A stretch of 60,365 bases of DNA. Origin: Streptomyces meridianus (GTDB lineage: Bacteria > Actinomycetota > Actinomycetes > Streptomycetales > Streptomycetaceae). The stretch is from assembly GCF_023703325.1 (NCBI RefSeq), contig NZ_JAMQGM010000047.1, forward strand, positions 1 to 60,365, given 5' to 3'. Positions 19,442-26,181 of the stretch are shown here, piece after piece. The position numbers were made by a program, and so were the translations under genes. The number at the start of each line of letters is the position of its first letter. Position 1 is the stretch's first letter. The notes beneath the pieces are model-generated. The model saw nothing but the letters and a program-made list of their open reading frames with translations, made no database searches and was not told the origin of the DNA.

Positions 19442-19472
19442 TTGACGCTCCATCACCCTGCTCCCCTAGGGT
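19442..19472 (+). promoter_or_regulatory. Promoter TTGACG-N19-TAGGGT upstream of the PW-motif gene
   Basis: TTGACG (19442-19447) and TAGGGT (19467-19472) are separated by 19 bases in a locally A/T-rich stretch. A 7-bp hairpin (acgactc/gagtcgt, 19479-19499) lies in the presumed 5' leader. The same TTGACG-N19-TAGNNT arrangement occurs before the minus-strand toxin operon at 41305-41335. Confidence 0.6.
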
Positions 19473-19528
19473 GAGCGCACGACTCCCGCGTGGAGTCGTC
19501 AGCTGAAGACAGTGGCCAGGGGGACTGC

Positions 19529-19858
19529 GTGCCGAATAGTGAGTTCTACGTCGATCCAGCGGTTCTCAAGCAGCAGGGCGACGCCTTCGTGAACATCGGC
19601 GCCGACTTCACCGCAGCGTCGCGTCGCCTGCAGGCGGATCTCGACAAGCTCGGTGAGCCCTGGGCCGATGCGGACTTCGGCGACATCTTCGGTGACGTCT
19701 ACACCCCGATCCGGGATGGCATGTTCACGTCCATGGATTCGCTCGGTGAACGACTCGAGACCATCGGGGACAACCTGAACGCGATGGGCAAGAAGTACAG
19801 CGCCGCAGACCTGGACGGCGTCACCACCATGAGCCAGGTCCAGCGCCCGCTGGTCTGA
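19529..19858 (+). CDS. WXG100-like protein with PW motif and YxxxD signal
   Basis: The 109-aa helical protein has the segment LGEPWADADFGDIF at its predicted turn, followed by RDGMFTSMDSL and a C-terminal YSAAD, which fits the YxxxD/E ESX export signal. A paralogue at 40300-40779 has the matching APPWGDDEIGEKF and RDGMYESM. Both directly precede a gene with a CpnT-like N-terminal module, so it probably acts as that protein's partner or chaperone. The GTG start follows an agggggac site. Annotation as WXG100-like is from pattern only. Confidence 0.8.
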   Translation: MPNSEFYVDPAVLKQQGDAFVNIGADFTAASRRLQADLDKLGEPWADADFGDIFGDVYTPIRDGMFTSMDSLGERLETIGDNLNAMGKKYSAADLDGVTTMSQVQRPLV

Positions 19859-19958
19859 TCCGCACCGCCGCGCTCACGGCGCCCCGCGGAGGCCGGTGCG
19901 TCCGCGGCGGGCGCCGGGCGCAATACCCAAGCTCAGCCACAGTACGGGGGAGAAGACT

Positions 19959-21044
19959 GTGTCACTGACACTGCCCGGCGAACTCGTGTGGGTCCTGGAC
20001 CTGCTCGGGTACAACTGGCCGGAAGCCGACGAGGAGAAGCTCCACGAGGTCGCGCAGACCTGGCGCGACTTCGCCACCACGATCAGCGAGCTCGAATACC
20101 GGGCCGTCACCGCGTCCAACGAGGTCGTCGCCGCGAACTCGGGTGAGGCCATCGAGGCGTTCACCGAGACCTGGAACGAGTTCGGCGGGGGTTCGGGTGG
20201 CCATCTGCAGGACGCGCAGACTGCTGCCCTGGCCATCGCCTTCGCCTTCGATGCGGCGGCGGTTGCCGTCCTTGCGGGCAAGATCGCGGTCATCGCCCAA
20301 CTCGTCATCCTGGCCTGCGAGATCATCGCTGCCCAGGCGGCCGCACCCTTCACCCTCGGCCTGTCCGAGGTCGGCGCCCTCGGTGCCACCCAAGCCACCC
20401 GGGTGATCGTCCGGCGAATCCTGGACGAGATGAAACAGGCCGTCGTCGAGGCCGTCACCAAGGCCATGAAGCACGCGACGATGGACACCATCAAGCGCCT
20501 GCTCAAGAAGGCCGTGGCGAAGGAGACCCTCCAGGCGGTGGCCGACTACGGCCGCAAGCAGGCCTGGGACTACGCCAAACAGACGGCGACGGACATGGTC
20601 GTCGAAGGCGGCAAGGACGCGGGGACCGCCGCTGCCCAGAGCCTCGGCCAACAGGGCGTCGAGGCCTACTTCGGCGCCCGGGACGGGGTCGACGTCGGGG
20701 AGGCGGTCGGCGCCGGGAAGGACGCGTTCACCGGCAAGGTGAAGGAGACCTACGAGGCGCAGGTGGACGCGGCGCAGGGCCTGGCCGACCCCAAGACCTA
20801 TGTGGACGCTGCGACCGGACACGCGCAGTCCCGTGCGGAGGGCTACGCGCAGCCCCACGTCGACCGGCTGACCGCATGGGCGTCCGGTGGCAACAGTGCC
20901 CCTGCGGACGGCAGTACGGACGGCGGGGCTGCATCCGATGCCGTGGCGTCCACCGATGAGCCTCCTGCGTCCGCAGACCCCGGCGAGGCGAGCCGTACTC
21001 CGGTCCCGGCGTCGGCGGACGACGTCCGCAGCACCTTCGGCTGA
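19959..21044 (+). CDS. CpnT-like N-terminal (WXG100_2-type) module protein without recognised toxin domain
   Basis: This 361-aa protein shares its first ~170 residues with the giant toxin at 34929-40235. Shared segments include LGYNWPEADEEKL versus LGFQWPTADEDKL, and the near-identical LACEIIAAQAAAPFTLGLSE. This is the alpha-helical type VII export module seen at the front of polymorphic toxins. Here it is followed by amphipathic helices and an Ala/Ser/Pro-rich tail. No toxin motif is visible, so it may be an export partner, a tipless toxin or an unrecognised effector. The GTG at 19959 has a cgggggag site. It follows the PW-motif gene by 100 bp. Confidence 0.82.
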   Translation: MSLTLPGELVWVLDLLGYNWPEADEEKLHEVAQTWRDFATTISELEYRAVTASNEVVAANSGEAIEAFTETWNEFGGGSGGHLQDAQTAALAIAFAFDAAAVAVLAGKIAVIAQLVILACEIIAAQAAAPFTLGLSEVGALGATQATRVIVRRILDEMKQAVVEAVTKAMKHATMDTIKRLLKKAVAKETLQAVADYGRKQAWDYAKQTATDMVVEGGKDAGTAAAQSLGQQGVEAYFGARDGVDVGEAVGAGKDAFTGKVKETYEAQVDAAQGLADPKTYVDAATGHAQSRAEGYAQPHVDRLTAWASGGNSAPADGSTDGGAASDAVASTDEPPASADPGEASRTPVPASADDVRSTFG

Positions 21045-21107
21045 TTCCGTGGACCCCTCGCAGAAGGCCGGTACGACGAAAGCGGCCAAGCCCCGACCTG
21101 CGCCGTC

Positions 21108-21113
21108 TAGGCT
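21108..21113 (+). promoter_or_regulatory. -10-like TAGGCT, leaderless start for the gene at 21121
   Basis: TAGGCT ends 7 bases before the ATG, placing the likely transcription start on the A of the start codon. No ribosome binding site is present. A -35 element is not obvious. Confidence 0.5.
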
Positions 21114-21120
21114 TCCGGTC

Positions 21121-21681
21121 ATGACCTCAACAACCGACAGCGACGAGCGTCGCGACGACTCCCCGAAGCCGGCCGAAGCGCACGACGGGTCCGCTGAAGC
21201 AGGCGACGATTCAACCCGGGGCGGGCGTGAGGCGGCGGCCCCCGAAGCCGGGAAACCGGCGCAGGCGAAGGCCCTCGACGGGGCAGCACCTCGCGAGGAA
21301 GCGCGGGCCGTCGACACCGAGGACGCACTTCGTGAGGACGCCCGTGCCGATGTGGCCGTCGCCGAGGAGCCGCCGGACGGAGAGGCATACGACGAAGGCG
21401 CGCCGGACGAGGACGGCAAGCGACCGCTCAGCCCGAGCCAGGCCCGCAGCCTGCGGATGCGCGTGGCCGGCACGTTCATGGCGATCGCGGCCGTGGTGCT
21501 CGTCGTGCGGCTCAGCGACCAGCCGTCGGTCCTGGTCATGGGCGTCTACGGGGCGGCGCTCATACTCTGCGGCGTCGTCATCGAGCTGAGCCGCCGGGGT
21601 CGCACCCGCCTGGGCATGTGGATGCTGGCCGGCGGACTCGTAGCCGTCGCCCTCGCCGACCAGTGGCTGCGTTCGGGCTGA
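21121..21681 (+). CDS. Three-helix membrane protein with acidic N-terminal region
   Basis: The 186-aa product has a disordered Asp/Glu/Ala-rich cytosolic half (about residues 1-110) and then three transmembrane helices: GTFMAIAAVVLVVRL, VLVMGVYGAALILCGVVIEL and GMWMLAGGLVAVALADQWL. The loop between the last two reads LSRRGRTR, the same as in the 120-aa protein at 24223. No ribosome binding site precedes the ATG, in line with leaderless translation. Function unknown; being a small membrane protein beside toxin-like genes, an immunity role is possible but untested. Confidence 0.75.
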   Translation: MTSTTDSDERRDDSPKPAEAHDGSAEAGDDSTRGGREAAAPEAGKPAQAKALDGAAPREEARAVDTEDALREDARADVAVAEEPPDGEAYDEGAPDEDGKRPLSPSQARSLRMRVAGTFMAIAAVVLVVRLSDQPSVLVMGVYGAALILCGVVIELSRRGRTRLGMWMLAGGLVAVALADQWLRSG

Positions 21682-21793
21682 AACCGGCTGCGCCCGGCAG
21701 TTGCCGTCCGCCGCCGCTGCAGCGCGGCGGGCATCACGGCCCGTCGCGTTTGCGAGTTCGGATGCTGCCGTACCCGATCGCGGTACGGCCTCG

Positions 21794-21799
21794 TAGCAT
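21794..21799 (+). promoter_or_regulatory. -10-like TAGCAT, leaderless start for the gene at 21807
   Basis: TAGCAT ends 7 bases before the ATG, the same geometry as at 21108 and 24210. No convincing ribosome binding site is present. Confidence 0.5.
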
Positions 21800-21806
21800 C
21801 GGGGCC

Positions 21807-22124
21807 ATGATGAACGACATGCGAGACGACGGGTCGGCCCAGACGTGGGACTTGGTGTGGAGGAACACCTTCCTCCTGGTCCTGTTCCTGTGCGGCAGCA
21901 TGGCGGTGGCAGGGACGACGGGCGGCCTTCTGGCCTTCTTCACGGACTCGCCGGGGCTGTCCGTCGCCGGACGGGTGGGAGGCATCGTCGGCGGTGCGGT
22001 CGCCGTCGGAGCGGGCATCCTGGCGGTCAGGGCCAACAGGATCCGGTCATGGCGGCGTCTGTTCAGCGCTCTCGGAATCCTTGCGGCTGCCGGTCTGGTC
22101 ATGTTCGGTTCACGAGCCCTCTGA
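21807..22124 (+). CDS. Small three-helix membrane protein
   Basis: The 105-aa product begins MMNDMRDDGSAQTWDLVWRN. Three hydrophobic segments follow: TFLLVLFLCGSMAVAGTTGG, VGGIVGGAVAVGAGILAV and LFSALGILAAAGLVMFG, with a basic loop NRIRSWRR between the last two. I recognise no family. It is a separate, probably leaderless gene. It converges with the minus-strand gene ending at 22226. Confidence 0.7.
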   Translation: MMNDMRDDGSAQTWDLVWRNTFLLVLFLCGSMAVAGTTGGLLAFFTDSPGLSVAGRVGGIVGGAVAVGAGILAVRANRIRSWRRLFSALGILAAAGLVMFGSRAL

Positions 22125-22225
22125 GCAAGCAGGTCCGGGTTCACGGCAGGGCGCAGAGCGGCGCCCGTCGGGCTGCACCGAACTCGGGCCCCGGTGGGAG
22201 TTGCGCAAGCTCCGCCGGATGCGCC

Positions 22226-22624
22226 CTACAGCCGTCGGCCGCCACCGTCGTGGCGCGACGGCCCGCCGGGAGGCCCGCTCGCGGGGCCCCGGCGCTCGTC
22301 CTCGATCTCCTCGCGCTGTGCGTCGAGGTAACGCCGAGCCTCCTCCTGCTGGCGCTCCAACTCCTCCGGTGGCAGGGCTTCGTAGGCCCTGCGCCCCTCG
22401 GCGACCCGCTCGCCCAGAGCCTCGGCATAGGCGTTGATCCGCATTGCCTCGCGCAGGCCGATTCTCCCGGACAGCACTTCCCGTGCCATCTCCTGGAGGG
22501 GCGCACCGGCCTCGGAACTCCTGGCCAGCTTCTGGAGCGTCTTGCGCAGCGCACGGGCCCGCGCCTCGTCGCCACCGGTGATGTCGGTCAGGTCGGCATC
22601 GCCGATCTCGCGTTCGTTGCTCAA
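22226..22624 (-). CDS. Charged 132-aa protein, paralogue of the gene at 40858-41259
   Basis: Unknown family. The core LQEMAREVLSGRIGLREAM is nearly the same as in the 133-aa protein at 40858-41259 (LQEMAKEVLSGRIGMRDVI). Both begin N-x-E-R-E-I and end in Glu/Arg-rich helices and a Gly/Pro/Arg tail. The TTG start at 22624 has a gagaga site and is supported by alignment with the paralogue's ATG. The gene lies 26 bp after a WXG-like effector gene; the paralogue sits upstream of the toxin gene. A chaperone or adaptor role in ESX export is a guess from position. Confidence 0.78.
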   Translation of the reverse strand: MSNEREIGDADLTDITGGDEARARALRKTLQKLARSSEAGAPLQEMAREVLSGRIGLREAMRINAYAEALGERVAEGRRAYEALPPEELERQQEEARRYLDAQREEIEDERRGPASGPPGGPSRHDGGGRRL

Positions 22625-22650
22625 CGTGGATCTCTCGATTCACCGGGGCG

Positions 22651-23409
22651 TCAGGTGACGGCCGGATTCGGGTGCTCGTAGGGGGAGCCGCTGTTGGGGA
22701 TCGGGAAGCCCTGGAACGTTCCGTAGAGGGTGGCGCCGACCGTCTCGACGACGCCCACCGCGCCGTTGACGATGGCCTGCACGTTCCCCAGGGCCGAGGT
22801 CGCCTGGGCCCACAGCCGCAGGATGTTCGCGATCTCCAGGGCGGCGAGCCCGTAGCCGACCGCGGCTCCGACGCCCGTCCACGAGAGCAAGGTCCCGCCC
22901 GCCAGTTCGAGCGCCGTGATCAGCAGCCCATCGATGATTCCCGAGAGGTAGCCCTTGATGGCCTCGGCAGTCGAGTAGGCGGCATGGGCGAGGCGCTTGT
23001 ACTCCGTGCACAGTGTGTCGAAGGATTCCTTCTGGCCGTGCAGCTTCTTCGCCAGTTCGTCGAAGTAGACGTAGGCGGCGTCGGCAGCGTTGCCGTTCCA
23101 GGTCGCGTCCAGCGACTTGTTGCCCGCCTTCAGGTTTTCCGAGACTGCCTCACAGGCCTTGCCGATGTTCGTCCAGAGTTCGGCGCACTTGGCGAGAGCC
23201 TCCCAGTCCCCGGAGAACCACTCGACGACCTCGTCGAGCGGATTGAACCCGAAGATCATGTCGTAGGCCTCGGTGACCCAGTACGTCGGGCTCATCAGGT
23301 CACTGCAGTCGTTGAACGTGTCGAGCAGCAGGCCCTGCGAGAACTCCTCGGGCTGCTTCGGCGGGGTGAGGAACGTCGTCGGTTCGGACGAGTCCGCGAA
23401 TCCTGACAT
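22651..23409 (-). CDS. WXG-motif protein with hydrophobic C-terminal half, putative ESX substrate
   Basis: The 252-aa protein has a helical domain with W-x-G (LDATWNGNAADAAYVYF, about residues 100-116). A strongly hydrophobic, Gly-rich stretch follows (GYLSGIIDGLLITALELAGG, then VGAAVGYGLAALEIANILRL), which could insert into or act on a membrane. An aaggag site lies 8 bases before the ATG. The gene is 23 bp downstream of the EspC-like gene and 26 bp upstream of the charged 132-aa gene, so the three form an operon. Membrane-active effector is only one reading. Confidence 0.78.
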   Translation of the reverse strand: MSGFADSSEPTTFLTPPKQPEEFSQGLLLDTFNDCSDLMSPTYWVTEAYDMIFGFNPLDEVVEWFSGDWEALAKCAELWTNIGKACEAVSENLKAGNKSLDATWNGNAADAAYVYFDELAKKLHGQKESFDTLCTEYKRLAHAAYSTAEAIKGYLSGIIDGLLITALELAGGTLLSWTGVGAAVGYGLAALEIANILRLWAQATSALGNVQAIVNGAVGVVETVGATLYGTFQGFPIPNSGSPYEHPNPAVT

Positions 23410-23432
23410 GTCGAGGTCTCCTTCTCCCGCCG

Positions 23433-23747
23433 TTACCGCTTGCTCGCGGGGTACGTGGCGTCGACCTCGGCGGCGTTGTTCTCGTCCGTCTCGCGGTAGT
23501 ACTTCGCCGACGCGGCCATCTCGGCCCCGGACTGCCGAACGATCTCCTGGGCCTTTGCCAGGGCTTCCGTCGCCTGCTGGACGGCCGCGGTGTGCGTGGT
23601 GAGGAACAGGTTGATCAGGCCCTGGTCGGACACGCCGACGGCGCTGTGGGCGTTGCAGTAGCGCCTTGCCTGCTCGAGATCCTCGGCAGCGCGGGCTATC
23701 TGCTTGGCGTAGCTCTCAAGATCGGTGTGCTCGACGTCGAAACCCAT
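23433..23747 (-). CDS. EspC/WXG100-like small secreted helical protein
   Basis: This 104-aa helical protein (MGFDVEHTDLESYAKQIARA) ends with KYYRETDENNAAEVDATY. It contains a YxxxD export signal (YRETD) and the D-x-N-A-A spacing typical of the EspC-like T7SS family. It is the first gene of the leftward three-gene operon and the likely partner of the WXG-motif protein encoded next. It has no signal peptide and no W-x-G. Start: ATG at 23747 behind a gggg stretch. Confidence 0.82.
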   Translation of the reverse strand: MGFDVEHTDLESYAKQIARAAEDLEQARRYCNAHSAVGVSDQGLINLFLTTHTAAVQQATEALAKAQEIVRQSGAEMAASAKYYRETDENNAAEVDATYPASKR

Positions 23748-24222
23748 CGTTGCCCCCGTCGCTCCCGCATCCTCCGGCCGGGTCACCTTTGAGCCGTCGG
23801 CCTGGCCGGTGGGTACCTTACAAGGCCTGTTCCGCGACAGGAACGACGGCCTGGTTTCCGCATTCGCACGGTTCCGTCGCACACAGCCCCGGCGGCCACG
23901 ACCCCGGCAACGAGCTCTGGGGCCGCATCCACACCCAGACGTTTCTGCTCGGACCGTCGTGGTCGGACCCGGGATGTGCGGCATCCTGGTGGTCCGGTCT
24001 CCACATGCCCCGCCGAGCCACAGAGGTGGACTCAGCCGGAGCCGGAGCGGAGTTGCGGACGCGGTTGCCGCCGGTCGGTGTCCGCGCGTGCCCGCCGTGC
24101 CGGCGCGGGCCCTGCTGCCGTCCTCGCTCACCGGTGTTGGGCGGCATGGGGTGCGGGTGCCCTCATCGCGGTCGTCGTACGCAACCGAGAGGTCCCGTTC
24201 CGCCGCTTGTAGGCTCCAGTCC
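23748..24222. other. 475-bp divergent intergenic region, no gene seen
   Basis: This separates the leftward EspC-like operon from the rightward 24223 gene. No open frame here has plausible coding character. It must hold the leftward promoter (a TAAGGT hexamer is present on the minus strand near 23815, without a good -35) and the TAGGCT of the 24223 gene. Nothing else stands out. Confidence 0.6.
24210..24215 (+). promoter_or_regulatory. -10-like TAGGCT, leaderless start for the gene at 24223
   Basis: TAGGCT ends 7 bases before the ATG, identical in sequence and spacing to the element at 21108. There is no ribosome binding site. Confidence 0.5.
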
Positions 24223-24585
24223 ATGAACAACCGCGGTGGCGACGAGCACGAGCGCCGGGAGAACTTCGCTCTGCACTGGCAGACGGCGCGGACCTCGCAC
24301 GAACGACGTGGCCTGCTCAACGACCCCGAACGGCGCGATGATCCGGCTCTCACCCGCAACGCCTCGTTGATCGTCGTCCTGGTGCTCGCGGTCTCGGCCG
24401 TTCACGGCCTCGTGCGCTCCCTGAGCGAGGGGCGGGGCGCTGCGATGACGGCCTGGTACGCGGCGGTGCTCCTTTGCGCTGCAGGGGCGGCCGCGTTGAG
24501 CCGCCGGGGCCGCACCCGGATCAGCCTTGCGATCGTTGTGGTCCTGCTCCTGACGGACAGCCTGCTGATCAGCGGGTACTTCTGA
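24223..24585 (+). CDS. Small three-helix membrane protein, related to the gene at 21121
   Basis: The 120-aa product has a hydrophilic N-terminus (MNNRGGDEHERRENFALHWQ) and three transmembrane helices (ASLIVVLVLAVSAVHGLV, AWYAAVLLCAAGAAAL and ISLAIVVVLLLTDSLLISG). The loop between helices two and three is LSRRGRTR, shared with the 186-aa protein at 21121. The short leaderless promoter is also shared. The two genes are probably paralogues differing in the N-terminal domain. Function unknown. Confidence 0.75.
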   Translation: MNNRGGDEHERRENFALHWQTARTSHERRGLLNDPERRDDPALTRNASLIVVLVLAVSAVHGLVRSLSEGRGAAMTAWYAAVLLCAAGAAALSRRGRTRISLAIVVVLLLTDSLLISGYF

Positions 24586-24591
24586 GGCGTG

Positions 24592-24769
24592 TTGTGAAAG
24601 TCCCCTCTGGTTCGCGGCGCCCGGCACGCACATCCGCTGCGTTGTCGAATCGTCCGAGTATCCCTCCCCTGGCCTGCGGCATGGGGAACCCCAGAGGCCG
24701 ACTCTCCGCCTTGCGGCCGCACAGACGCCGCAAGCCCTGCCCCAGGGGTGGACGCCGCTACTTTCACAC
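24592..24769. repeat. 178-bp element bounded by short inverted repeats (possible MITE or remnant)
   Basis: The intergenic stretch is bounded by ttgtgaaagt (24592-24601) and actttcacac (24760-24769), inverted copies with one mismatch. It contains no open frame of note and several short GC palindromes. No clear target-site duplication was found, so the mobile-element reading is weak. Confidence 0.3.
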
Positions 24770-24800
24770 AAGCCTTGGATGTCCAGGTCGAGCCGGGCCG

Positions 24801-26117
24801 TCAGAACAGGCCGTGCCACATCTGCTCGACGATCACCGTCCACCAGCCGTTCTCCTCCTCCAGCGCCGTCGGATCGACGGCGACCAGCTGCTGCTGGAAC
24901 TCCGCGACCGCGGTGCCCGCAGCCATCGGGTCCATGCCCTGCATCCGCTGACGCGTCGTGGCCAGCAGGGCCAGGGACCGGACGAACGCCGCGACCGACC
25001 GGTTCACCCGACGGCCCATGGCGTCCTGCGGAACCGCCCACACCTGGCCGGCGGGCGTGGGCATGTGCTCAGGGGCGTTGCATTGCACCGTGATGGCACT
25101 GACGCCGTCCGAGCCGATCCGCACATGGCCGCTCAGCGTGTTGAGGACCGTCTCGTTGGCGCCGGTGCCGATCTCCCGCAGGTATGTCGCCGCATCGGTG
25201 AACAGCCCGCCCGGCGGGGGCGCGTCCGGCCGGTCCGCGGTGAAGAAGAACGGCAGGTCCGCGGGCAGCCCCGCCTCCGTGAGCGTGGCCTTCGAGGCAT
25301 CCGGCAGCGGTGTGCCCGCGATCACCTCGGGCGCATGCCGCAGCACGCCGCCGCCGAACGCCTCGGCCAGATGGCGGCCGAGATCGGGGTCTGACATCGG
25401 CTCGGCCGCCGTCACGTTCGCCGGCACCGGCGTCCGGTGCGGCGCCGGCGGCGGCTCCTGGCCCGCGATCCGGTGCATCGTCTCGACGTGCTGGAGCAGC
25501 CCGGCCACGCCCTCGGCACGCTCCTGGGGCCGCAGGCCGTACGGCTGCGTGCACGAGAACTTCGCGTTGGGGAACGCCCCGCGCAGCATGACGCCCGGGT
25601 AACCGCCGGGCAGCTCGCTCGAGGCGAGGTCGGTGTGGACGGCCAGCACGTTCTGCGCCGGCACACCCATCCGCTGGAGCTCGGCGTACGCCTGGTACTC
25701 CGAATGCGGCAGTCCCGGGGCGGAGTTGCGGAACAGCGAGGTCTCCGTGCCGTCGGTGTGGTCGAGGTAGGTGACGACCGTGGTGTTGCCGGGACCGGTG
25801 ACCGGCGGATTTCCGTCGCCGCCCCCGCCCCTGCCACGGTGTTTGAGCTGGTACATCCGCACGACCTCGTCCACCGGAACCGACGGCCACACCGACAGCT
25901 GCCCCGTCCGCCGGTCGACCACCCCGCACGCGTTACCCATCTCGCTCGGGGGCCGGCGCTCCCCGGTCACCGGGTCGCGCTCCGGCGGGGGCGGCACCGC
26001 CCACACGACCCAGCCGAGGTCGAACTCCTGGATGCCGACTCGGCGGTGCGGCGCTTGGACGCCGTCCGGGTTGAGCCATCGGTCTGCGACGGCGATCGCC
26101 TGAGCCTGGCTGATCAC
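24801..26117 (-). CDS. Imm35 (YrhB-like) - degenerate deaminase - SUKH-4 fusion
   Basis: The 438-aa protein reads as three domains. Residues 1-90 resemble the YrhB/Imm35 immunity fold (AVADRWLNPDG, FDLGWVVWAV, GVVDRRTGQLSVWPS). Residues 105-200 resemble a nucleic-acid deaminase: His138-Ser-Glu140 is present, but the expected PC-x-LPGGYC zinc block reads ASSELPGGYP, so both cysteines (positions 167 and 174) are missing. Residues 240-438 resemble SUKH-4 (LTEAGLPADLPFFF, VNRSVAAFVRSLALL). The GTG at 26117 has a gaaggagc site. It starts 64 bp after the NTPase gene and is probably in its operon. An immunity function is inferred. Confidence 0.75.
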   Translation of the reverse strand: MISQAQAIAVADRWLNPDGVQAPHRRVGIQEFDLGWVVWAVPPPPERDPVTGERRPPSEMGNACGVVDRRTGQLSVWPSVPVDEVVRMYQLKHRGRGGGGDGNPPVTGPGNTTVVTYLDHTDGTETSLFRNSAPGLPHSEYQAYAELQRMGVPAQNVLAVHTDLASSELPGGYPGVMLRGAFPNAKFSCTQPYGLRPQERAEGVAGLLQHVETMHRIAGQEPPPAPHRTPVPANVTAAEPMSDPDLGRHLAEAFGGGVLRHAPEVIAGTPLPDASKATLTEAGLPADLPFFFTADRPDAPPPGGLFTDAATYLREIGTGANETVLNTLSGHVRIGSDGVSAITVQCNAPEHMPTPAGQVWAVPQDAMGRRVNRSVAAFVRSLALLATTRQRMQGMDPMAAGTAVAEFQQQLVAVDPTALEEENGWWTVIVEQMWHGLF

Positions 26118-26181
26118 GGGAAGCTCCTTCGGTATCGCGGGAGGCGGGTGGTCACGGTGTGCACGGGTGTCCGGTTCGAGG

